Source: a virus. From it: a stretch of DNA of 60,951 nt. Positions within the stretch are counted from its first letter, which is position 1, and every line of letters starts with the position of its first letter. Position numbers and translations under genes: made by a program. The DNA lies in IMG/VR virus record IMGVR_UViG_3300003324_001329, positions 36,788 to 97,738 of that record; one strand, given 5' to 3'. Shown here piece after piece: positions 26,762 to 32,898 of the stretch. The notes beneath the pieces are model-generated. The model did not search any database, was not told the DNA's origin, and was given only the letters and a program-made list of their open reading frames with translations.

Positions 26762-26890
26762 TTACGGTTCCCCAAACAAATAAATCGCTAACCAATGTCC
26801 GACCAGATTAACCACCAACAACAGCGCGACGATGCCAACCACCGTCAACAGTTTGCGCTGCCACGTCGGATATTTAAGGGTAAGCAACAT
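26762..26890 (-). CDS. 42-residue single-span membrane peptide
   Basis: ORF from 26890 with basic N-terminus 'MLLTLKYPTWQRKLL' and one hydrophobic helix ('TVVGIVALLLVVNLVGHWLA'), ending 'IYLFGEP'. It overlaps the stop of the preceding minus-strand gene and ends 3 bases before the next small ORF begins. Third-position G/C use matches coding sequence nearby. Function unknown. Confidence 0.5.
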   Translation of the reverse strand: MLLTLKYPTWQRKLLTVVGIVALLLVVNLVGHWLAIYLFGEP

Positions 26891-27245
26891 CGGTGATCCC
26901 CATGGCGTAAAACTGCAATTGCCACTCGGTTTTCGCATCACACTGCACCGGCACCACTACCAGTTTGTGCAGATGCACCACATGCCGGCCGGATTGATAA
27001 TAACCACCAAGCAACTGCCCCTGGGCGGTGAGTTGCCGTTCCAGATGCCCAGCATTATTGAACCACACCGCTTTCAGCGGCAACAATAAATGCCGGACGT
27101 GGCGCAGCAAATGCGCAAGGTGCAGGAACAATTCCCGTGGCGGTGCGAGGCCATGGAATTGCAGATTATATTCGTTTTGAGCCATAGAAACAAAAGCAAG
27201 CGCACAATCGAGAATAATCAATTGCCGACGAGCGGGCGGAAGCAT
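26874..27245 (-). CDS. Hypothetical protein
   Basis: 123 residues from 27245, where AAGGA precedes the ATG by 7 bases; an internal ATG at 27185 has no clear ribosome site. His/Leu-rich middle ('LFLHLAHLLRHVRHLLLPL') and strand-rich end. No family recognised. Confidence 0.5.
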   Translation of the reverse strand: MLPPARRQLIILDCALAFVSMAQNEYNLQFHGLAPPRELFLHLAHLLRHVRHLLLPLKAVWFNNAGHLERQLTAQGQLLGGYYQSGRHVVHLHKLVVVPVQCDAKTEWQLQFYAMGITDVAYP

Positions 27246-27307
27246 GGAAAATCCTTCGGCGGTTAATAACCGAACGAATAGCCGGGAAAATGATTAGGGC
27301 TGGTCTG

Positions 27308-27400
27308 TTATTTTACCAGCAATTCGGTGCAACCCCGCACAATAAGCACCAGCAGAATGGCCATCAGCACGATGAACAACAGCGAACTCAGCCGGCGCAT
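27308..27400 (-). CDS. 30-residue single-span membrane peptide
   Basis: ORF beginning at 27400 in a TGATG overlap with the stop of the upstream gene. Basic start MRRLSS, then the hydrophobic helix 'LLFIVLMAILLVLIV' and a short polar end. The overlap favours a real translated peptide. Confidence 0.45.
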   Translation of the reverse strand: MRRLSSLLFIVLMAILLVLIVRGCTELLVK

Positions 27401-27768
27401 CAGGCGTTCTCCGGTGGGGCAATTAAATCCCACGGCAACGGCGAGTTGCGCATAATCTCTGGTTGCTCGGCCAACGGGCAAAATTCCAACAGCCAGCGGG
27501 AAAATTTCCCACCGATTTTATATTGGCGCAATTCCGCGGCGAAGGTTAATTGCGCCGCCTGTTCATCGGTGGTGCAATCCAACAGTTTCAAGTACAGGGT
27601 ATATTCCGGCTTGACCGCGGCATTTTGCCCGCGGCGCAATTCCGTGACCACGGCTGGGGGAATTTCCCCCTCACCGGTGAAGATTAAAATCTCCCCAGCG
27701 ATCACCGCCGATTCCGGGCGCAGCAAATGTTGGCATAGCCACAATTCCATGGTATATTTGCCGGGCAT
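27400..27768 (-). CDS. Hypothetical protein
   Basis: 122 residues, beta-rich ('SAVIAGEILIFTGEGEIPPA'), with 'LTFAAELRQYKIGGKFSRWL'. Part of the minus operon, coupled with the small peptide after it. No family recognised. Confidence 0.5.
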   Translation of the reverse strand: MPGKYTMELWLCQHLLRPESAVIAGEILIFTGEGEIPPAVVTELRRGQNAAVKPEYTLYLKLLDCTTDEQAAQLTFAAELRQYKIGGKFSRWLLEFCPLAEQPEIMRNSPLPWDLIAPPENA

Positions 27769-27784
27769 GATTGTCTGCCTTTTT

Positions 27785-28114
27785 CTAGCCGTAGTACCAG
27801 AAATATAATACGCCGATGGCGCAAAATACTGCTAAGATCAGCGCCAGTTGGTCAACAAAATTCCGCCGACGTGGGCTGTAGAATATCAGGTGATGACTAA
27901 TCAGCCGGACCCAAATCATCGCCACCAGCAATATACTGAGCAGACAAGCCAGCGGCAGATAATTGTCCCGCTGATAGATGGAGATGGCCGAGAGAACGAT
28001 CAACAGCCAGAGAAACAGCCCGAGAATAAAAACCGGAACCGTGCCACGGGTATTCATCACCGGGCGGTCGGCGTTGTCGTTCGAGGGAATTTTAATCAAT
28101 GGTGGTTCCGACAT
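27785..28114 (-). CDS. Three-span membrane protein
   Basis: 109 residues from ATG 28114. Three hydrophobic segments (~residues 27-48, 54-72 and 89-107) and short charged loops; ends 'GVLYFWYYG'. Small integral membrane protein of unknown role within a block of membrane peptides. Confidence 0.55.
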   Translation of the reverse strand: MSEPPLIKIPSNDNADRPVMNTRGTVPVFILGLFLWLLIVLSAISIYQRDNYLPLACLLSILLVAMIWVRLISHHLIFYSPRRRNFVDQLALILAVFCAIGVLYFWYYG

Positions 28115-28127
28115 GCAGCAGTTCCAT

Positions 28128-28286
28128 TTATAGGGAGAAATATTTTTTCTCCGGCTTAGGTGGCTCAAGGTCAGGTCCGGCAAAGTGCGACATTAGCAAT
28201 AAAATGCCGATGACCAACAGGGCGCCACACAGCGCCCCATAGATAATGGCGATTATGCCCCACGGATCAGGGTCGCGGCTTGTCAT
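28128..28286 (-). CDS. 52-residue membrane protein
   Basis: ORF from 28286 overlapping the stop of the first operon gene. 'WGIIAIIYGALCGALLVIGI' forms one membrane helix, followed by a charged tail 'DLEPPKPEKKYFSL'. Not similar to its membrane neighbours. Function unknown. Confidence 0.5.
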   Translation of the reverse strand: MTSRDPDPWGIIAIIYGALCGALLVIGILLLMSHFAGPDLEPPKPEKKYFSL

Positions 28287-28491
28287 CAGGATTATCCTTC
28301 ACCAGTTCCACGCTATCGTAGGTGAGCATCAGACAGCCGCCGCGTTTTTTCGACTCCATCAAACCTTTGCCTTCCGCCAACATGATGCGGGCATGGCGCA
28401 ATAAAATGGTGGTGCTGCTGGGGGCTTGCCCCGGTGCAGGATTGATCGCTTCGACAACCAGTTTCACATGATAATTGGCCGGGAGTTTCAC
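28267..28491 (-). CDS. First gene of minus operon, hypothetical
   Basis: 74 residues: strand-rich with 'PSSTTILLRHARIMLAEGKG' and 'GGCLMLTYDSVELVKDN'. Starts ~26 bases after the AGTAAAGT element on the minus strand and so is the leader gene of the ~8.7-kb operon. No family recognised. Confidence 0.55.
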   Translation of the reverse strand: MKLPANYHVKLVVEAINPAPGQAPSSTTILLRHARIMLAEGKGLMESKKRGGCLMLTYDSVELVKDNPDDKPRP

Positions 28492-28516
28492 GGAGATTCC
28501 TGTCTGGCTTTGGTTA

Positions 28517-28544
28517 ACTTTACTGCCGCTGGGATCAGTAAAGT
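28517..28544. promoter_or_regulatory. Divergent promoter pair, inverted AGTAAAGT
   Basis: ACTTTACT (28517-28524) and AGTAAAGT (28537-28544) form an exact 8-base inverted pair separated by 12 bases. One copy points to the minus operon and one to the plus gene at 28580. The same motif occurs ahead of several other transcription units, so each half probably acts as the -10-type element of a promoter. Confidence 0.65.
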
Positions 28545-28579
28545 ACCAGCAATTGAAAACAATTGCCGGGGAAAATCTA

Positions 28580-29443
28580 TTGCCGATCTTAGCGAATAAA
28601 CTATTGGAGCAACTGCTCAGTATCTACCAGCGAATGCGCCGGTTCTTTCGCCAGGAAAATATCGCCCAACGGGAATTTGACAGCCTGTTGCGCGGACAAT
28701 TCACCGCCGCCAGTCTGCATCATCTGGCCCGACGGTGTGCGTGGCGGGAGGCCGGCTTGCGGCAGATCGCGGCAATAAACTGGCAAAATCCGGTGCATGT
28801 CACCGGCTCGCTGCCGAATTGCCGCGATTACGCCAGTTACGCCGAGGCGGTGGCGGCCTATCCGCACGTGCGGGCGGATTATCAGCAAATTCTCAGTGAT
28901 AATATCGCCGGGCCGTTGGTGATGCAGGCGGAAATCGGCTTCCGCGTGCTGGATAGTGGCGGAAAAATATTCAATATTCATTTTCATGCCATTGTCGAGG
29001 CCAAGGAATATGAAAAATTCAAGGAAAATACCCGCCAGTGGCGGCAGGGCCGGCAGCCAAATAATTGGGCCTTGTTGAGCCGCAAGGTAGCGCGGCGGCG
29101 GGGTGGGCAACCAAATGGCGAATACGTGGCGAATTTAGCCAATTATTTTAATAAATTCACCGTACGGGAAGCGGATAATCGCACCCGGCATAAGGGATTT
29201 CTCCCCTGGCCGGAACTGACGGTAGAAATTGATCGCGAGTTGTTTATCCGCGGTGGCAAGCCGCGGCGGATTAATAAATTCTGGCGCAATATTCTGGCGC
29301 AATTAAAACGCTGGGAAATATTCGAATTAACCCAGACCAAGCAATATTATCCCACAAGCTACAATATAGAACCTAATCAGACCAGCCTGGTTTTATTGTT
29401 TTATCAGCTATTCGGACGGCCGCAAATATGGGACAGCGGATAA
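28580..29443 (+). CDS. HUH-endonuclease-like (Rep-type) protein, candidate
   Basis: 287 residues from TTG 28580, chosen because GGGGAA sits 5-10 bases upstream and the promoter element lies just before; the longer ORF start at 28475 lies ahead of the promoter. Contains 'PVHVTGSLPNC' (possible motif 1), 'FNIHFHAIVEAKEY' (HUH motif 2, His134 and His136) and 'NYFNKF' (Y-x-x-K, Tyr189 and Lys192). These occur in the order and rough spacing of rolling-circle Rep/HUH nickases. The C-terminus is basic ('RINKFWRNILAQLKRWEIFE'). Family inferred from motifs only. Confidence 0.5.
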   Translation: MPILANKLLEQLLSIYQRMRRFFRQENIAQREFDSLLRGQFTAASLHHLARRCAWREAGLRQIAAINWQNPVHVTGSLPNCRDYASYAEAVAAYPHVRADYQQILSDNIAGPLVMQAEIGFRVLDSGGKIFNIHFHAIVEAKEYEKFKENTRQWRQGRQPNNWALLSRKVARRRGGQPNGEYVANLANYFNKFTVREADNRTRHKGFLPWPELTVEIDRELFIRGGKPRRINKFWRNILAQLKRWEIFELTQTKQYYPTSYNIEPNQTSLVLLFYQLFGRPQIWDSG

Positions 29444-29725
29444 ATAACTAATAAAAATTGCCCTCGCCCCATGGCCCACCGGAGCTAGTCTGCCCAACGA
29501 TTAATTCCTGAGCCTACTTCCACGTCTATCCTAACACCGTTACACCTTACCAAATTTAATCATCTGGTGGGTAAGCTATTCATGTACTTATTTCCAGACT
29601 CACTCCATGGTAAATTGTACCGTGGTACCGTAGGCACAGTTCAATTTATAACCAGCAGTCATTCTACTGCACAATGTGGTGGGGAATCATCACCCAACGT
29701 CTAACCATTAAACTCGGAGGAAGCC
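29444..29725 (+). other. 282-base intergenic region after HUH-like gene
   Basis: No ORF. It contains a stem-loop at 29605-29625 (8-base arms with one wobble, 5-base loop) and an inverted CTTACC/GGTAAG pair (29546-29551 and 29570-29575). TAAATT at 29611-29616 is a weak variant of the TAAAGT promoter element. It ends with CGGAGGAAG, the ribosome site for 29726. Could hold a replication or nicking site for the preceding protein; that is speculation. Confidence 0.5.
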
Positions 29726-30058
29726 ATGAGTTTACACTTATTCTCCCGCCACAGCGGTATGCTGGACAACAGTTCCTCCCCCACTGCCCCCGAGACGATT
29801 GAATTACGTATATTGGATCACTTGATCGGCTACGCCCAGCATTTAGTGGTATCCGGTCATCAACACCAATATCAATCTGTCACTCTAACCGATCTTGGCT
29901 ACAAATTTCTCCACATCCGCCCGCGTTTATTAACCGGCCTGCGGCTGGATTTGCTGGTGGAACCCGGTTTGGCCAACCTCACCTTGTTTCTCTCCGATGA
30001 TAGAGGGTTGCTATTAACCGCCCGCTGTCAACGCGATTGGGATGCTTTGCCGCCGTGA
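29726..30058 (+). CDS. Hypothetical protein, paralogue of 30867 ORF
   Basis: 110 residues behind CGGAGGAAG. Shares with the ORF at 30867 a layout 'Y.SV.LTDLGYKFL...P', a hydrophobic 'LTLFLSDDRGLLL' strand and an ending RC..+W..L. Both look like small beta-rich domains. Function unknown. Confidence 0.6.
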   Translation: MSLHLFSRHSGMLDNSSSPTAPETIELRILDHLIGYAQHLVVSGHQHQYQSVTLTDLGYKFLHIRPRLLTGLRLDLLVEPGLANLTLFLSDDRGLLLTARCQRDWDALPP

Positions 30059-30071
30059 GTTTAATCACCTT

Positions 30072-30087
30072 GCGCTAGATGTAGCGC
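30072..30087. promoter_or_regulatory. Palindrome at -35 region, possible operator
   Basis: GCGCTA and TAGCGC, six bases each, with a 4-base centre, 15 bases upstream of the TAAAGT element at 30103. It lies where an activator or repressor would bind. Confidence 0.3.
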
Positions 30088-30102
30088 CGATAGTACTCAA
30101 GG

Positions 30103-30108
30103 TAAAGT
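30103..30108 (+). promoter_or_regulatory. TAAAGT-type promoter element
   Basis: GGTAAAGTAC motif between genes 29726 and 30174. The expected start (~7 bases downstream) falls in the 5' arm of the terminator hairpin that follows, so new transcripts would lack a full hairpin while read-through transcripts would stop. Confidence 0.5.
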
Positions 30109-30111
30109 ACA

Positions 30112-30141
30112 CCGGGTGGTAACGTCATCACCCGGTTTTTT
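30112..30141 (+). terminator. Rho-independent terminator
   Basis: CCGGGTG (30112-30118) pairs with CACCCGG (30129-30135), followed by six T. Ends the 29726 transcript. Overlaps the start region of the promoter just upstream. Confidence 0.85.
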
Positions 30142-30173
30142 CTCTTGATGGGCCGATAGCTCTGAGGTACTCC

Positions 30174-30854
30174 ATGCTGCAAATCCCCGAAGTGCGTGAC
30201 GATTTTGCCCCGCTGTCCAGTGCCGCGTTTTACAAACTGCGCGAAGCGCAATTGCGTAAGCTGCGCCTGCCTAAATCCCACGCTGATAAGGACACCAAGC
30301 CCCGCCAGCCCGATCTGTCGGCAACCTGGTGGCGACCGGCTGGCTGGGTTAATAAGTATTATCCGCGGGCGTGGCTGCGCGTGGTTCGCTCTCAGTATAC
30401 CGAATTTGACTACCGGCTGCACCGCCACGGTTTTACCAAGCTGGAAGAATATTCCATCGGCCGGGTAATTGGCACCAATCTGGCATCCAGCCCGGAATTT
30501 AATGAGCATATCTGGATGCACCGCCACCAGGGTTATCTGGTGGTCAACCCCAATCCGCGCTGGCTGCAAATCCATTTCGTCGCCTCCCGCCACGTCAATG
30601 TTTATCTGCACACGCATTGGCTGATTTATTGCCGCGCCAAGGCCGAATTGCTGGAAACCGCCGAGCGGGTTGAGGCCGCCCGCACCGATTTGTTTTTCCG
30701 CCGTGAGATTTATGATCTGTTGCAGGAGGGCGTCGACGAGCAACGCCGCATCAGCGAACATTTGACCGCTCTGACCAATGCGGTGGATAAACTGACCGCT
30801 ACTGTCGAGGAATCCCGTCGAGGTGCGCAATTGGTGGCACCAACCCGGTTTTAA
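30174..30854 (+). CDS. Hypothetical protein with C-terminal coiled coil
   Basis: 226 residues. Residues 1-~150 are a mixed domain containing 'ATWWRPAGWVNKYYPRAWLR' and 'RWLQIHFVASRHVNVYLHTH'; residues ~155-215 are heptad-like (LLETAERVEAAR..., LTALTNAVDKLTATVEES), indicating a coiled coil. No family recognised. First gene after the promoter/terminator at 30.1 kb. Confidence 0.6.
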   Translation: MLQIPEVRDDFAPLSSAAFYKLREAQLRKLRLPKSHADKDTKPRQPDLSATWWRPAGWVNKYYPRAWLRVVRSQYTEFDYRLHRHGFTKLEEYSIGRVIGTNLASSPEFNEHIWMHRHQGYLVVNPNPRWLQIHFVASRHVNVYLHTHWLIYCRAKAELLETAERVEAARTDLFFRREIYDLLQEGVDEQRRISEHLTALTNAVDKLTATVEESRRGAQLVAPTRF

Positions 30855-30866
30855 TCGAGGTTTGCT

Positions 30867-31172
30867 ATGGTCAAGGACGCGCCTCCCTACCCGGTGATTT
30901 TATTTTCCCGTGCGATTGGAACTTGCGCGCGTTATCAACGCGGTGCTGGTGACACCGTGACTTATTATGACGTGCAGTTTAACGATTTGGGCCGGCAAGC
31001 CTTGCGTCTGATGCCGCTGACTTATATTTCTCCGCCTTATCAGATTTCCCTCAGTATCGATACTAAGTTGGCCGCCGCATATTTAATCATCATGCCGGCC
31101 AAGAACGATGCCGCCCATCCTCTGCGTTTTGGCTTGCGTTGCTCGATCAATTGGCCGGTGTTGCTGACGTAA
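30867..31172 (+). CDS. Hypothetical protein, paralogue of 29726 ORF
   Basis: 101 residues. 'YYDVQFNDLGRQALRLMPL' matches 'YQSVTLTDLGYKFLHIRP' of the ORF at 29726, and both end with RC..+W.VL/AL. A duplication followed by divergence, with the coiled-coil gene in between. Function unknown. Confidence 0.6.
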   Translation: MVKDAPPYPVILFSRAIGTCARYQRGAGDTVTYYDVQFNDLGRQALRLMPLTYISPPYQISLSIDTKLAAAYLIIMPAKNDAAHPLRFGLRCSINWPVLLT

Positions 31173-31203
31173 TCTGCCCCGGTTTAATCCATGAGGTTTT
31201 GCC

Positions 31204-31539
31204 ATGCCATCCGATCATCTGCCAACCCCGCCGTCGCCTGACGATGCTGATAACTCCAATAATAACAACGCGGATAATAATAACGACAACGCTGCCGCCT
31301 TGCCGTTGGTGTTGTCGCCGGATTTGGATGCCAGGGAATTGTTGATCCAATTGCGCGCTGGCTTGGCCGGGGCAGTGGAAAATTCCCGCCTGTTTCACAC
31401 CTTTCTCGAATTAAATATACACGAGCAAGTAGAGTTGCTGTTTTTAGTGTCCGTCGGCCATGGCGAACAGATTGATTTATTGGCCGAGGAATTATCCGCC
31501 CAGGTCGAGACTGATGCCGCAGCCGGGCCGGACTGTTGA
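31204..31539 (+). CDS. Hypothetical protein, Asn/Asp-rich head
   Basis: 111 residues. Residues ~8-32 are Pro, Asp and Asn-rich (DNSNNNNADNNNDN), followed by a helical domain 'DARELLIQLRAGLAGAVENS' and an acidic end. No family recognised. Another member of the set of proteins with charged or polar disordered parts. Confidence 0.55.
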   Translation: MPSDHLPTPPSPDDADNSNNNNADNNNDNAAALPLVLSPDLDARELLIQLRAGLAGAVENSRLFHTFLELNIHEQVELLFLVSVGHGEQIDLLAEELSAQVETDAAAGPDC

Positions 31540-31583
31540 ATTATCTGCCGGGTAATTTTTCCCTGTCCAGGGAGATATCCGCC

Positions 31584-31889
31584 ATGTCCCGTCGTCCGCG
31601 TGAAACCCGTCCAGCCAATGCCACTGAGCCGGCCGGTGAACCGATAGTCGAGCCGGAGATTTTATTTTCCGAGACCAGCCATCCGATTGCCGCCATCGAT
31701 GCCCAGGACGTGATCGAGCCGATGACGTTTAATATCGCCGCCGCCATCCGCCAGTTGTGGTGGCCGGGGCTGCATCCGGATTTTATTTACCTGCCGCGCT
31801 TGGAGCGCGCGGTAAAATACATCGAGCGGGAAATTTCTCGCTTGCGCGCTGTCGAGGCCCGCGCTGTGGAAGAAACCGAGGGGGAATGA
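31584..31889 (+). CDS. Hypothetical protein
   Basis: 101 residues from ATG 31584 (AGGGAG upstream); the TTG at 31536 inside the preceding gene has no ribosome site. Disordered head, then 'NIAAAIRQLWWPGLHPDFIY' and a charged C-terminal helix. Unknown. Confidence 0.55.
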   Translation: MSRRPRETRPANATEPAGEPIVEPEILFSETSHPIAAIDAQDVIEPMTFNIAAAIRQLWWPGLHPDFIYLPRLERAVKYIEREISRLRAVEARAVEETEGE

Positions 31890-31898
31890 GAGTTATCC

Positions 31899-32165
31899 AT
31901 GAACAAATCCAGCTTCACCACCACCGCTACTGCGCACCAACACACTTGCGCCGTGCCCGGCTGCGAGAAAACTATTCCGCGTCGCTTACTGATGTGCCGC
32001 ACGCATTGGTTTATGGTGCCGCGCAAACTGCAAACTGCGGTCGGCAACGCCTATCGGCCTGGGCAGGAAAACGATTTGAATTTATCTCCGGCGTACTTGA
32101 GCGCGATGTACGCCGCTATCCAGGCAGTCGATCCGAATTATGTGCCGCCGCGCGGCTACGAATAA
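31899..32165 (+). CDS. Small zinc-finger-like protein
   Basis: 88 residues. 'CAVPGCEKTIPRRLLMCRTH' gives a C-x5-C...C-x2-H metal-binding motif, followed by 'WFMVPRKLQTAVGNAYRPGQ'. This C..C.....ip....MC..HW..+P pattern is familiar from small phage and prophage proteins of unknown role. Confidence 0.6.
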   Translation: MNKSSFTTTATAHQHTCAVPGCEKTIPRRLLMCRTHWFMVPRKLQTAVGNAYRPGQENDLNLSPAYLSAMYAAIQAVDPNYVPPRGYE

Positions 32166-32206
32166 CACCACGGATAATTTCGGGCTGATCGATGGAGGAT
32201 TAGCCC

Positions 32207-32827
32207 GTGCCCATCACCCGTGAATTTGTCGCCCAATTGGCGCCGCAACTTAAACTGGAATTGATCGCCGAATTAACCGCCGCCCTGCTGTATTTTCCAC
32301 CCCGCTACGGCATCGACAACCCCGGCCAGTTGCAGGTGTTTCTCGCCCAACTGGCCCACGAATCCGCCGATTTTACCCGGCTGGTGGAAAATCTTAATTA
32401 TCGCGCCGACCGTTTGCCGATAGTCTGGCCGGATCGTTTTCCTGACGCTGCTACCGCAGCGGTGTACGCGCATCAACCGCAAAAACTCGCCAATTACGTC
32501 TACGCCAATCGTATGGGCAACGGCTCCGCTGCCTCCGATGACGGCTGGCAGTTTCGCGGTCGGGGGTTAATTCAATTGACCGGGCGGGATAATTATCAGC
32601 AATTCGCCGCCAGCGAAAGCCTGGATTTGGCGGTGTTGGCGGATTATCTCTCCACCTATTTTGGCGGCGTGCATAGTGCCTGCTGGTACTGGCAAAGCAA
32701 TAAACTGCACGATTGCTGCGACCGCGCCACCATGCGCGAGGCCACCTATTGCATCAATCGTAGCTACACCAGTCTGCCGGAGCGGCTGCGCCGCTACGAT
32801 CAAATCGTGCAAATCTGGCCGGTTTGA
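32207..32827 (+). CDS. GH19 endolysin (chitinase-like muramidase)
   Basis: 206 residues from GTG 32207 behind GGAGG. 'VFLAQLAHESADFTRLVENL' contains the catalytic Glu52 of family-19 glycosidases, and 'DGWQFRGRGLIQLTGRDNYQ' is the typical substrate-cleft motif, preceded by 'LANYVYANRMGNG'. No signal peptide. It should hydrolyse peptidoglycan at lysis. No holin is adjacent; the membrane protein at 18537 is a candidate. Confidence 0.9.
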   Translation: MPITREFVAQLAPQLKLELIAELTAALLYFPPRYGIDNPGQLQVFLAQLAHESADFTRLVENLNYRADRLPIVWPDRFPDAATAAVYAHQPQKLANYVYANRMGNGSAASDDGWQFRGRGLIQLTGRDNYQQFAASESLDLAVLADYLSTYFGGVHSACWYWQSNKLHDCCDRATMREATYCINRSYTSLPERLRRYDQIVQIWPV

Positions 32828-32898
32828 ACGGCTTTTTCAGAGTTGTTGCACGTACAGTGTTGTTAATTCTCTAGGTTCTCAGCCATAAGGAATATTCC

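Noticed and set aside
28475-28579. Start at TTG 28475 for the HUH-like protein
   Set aside because: It lies upstream of the promoter element and overlaps the divergent gene; TTG 28580 has GGGGAA in front.
30075-30830. 251-codon minus-strand ORF
   Set aside because: Runs antisense through the terminator and the coiled-coil gene; the plus frame has start, ribosome site and sensible protein.
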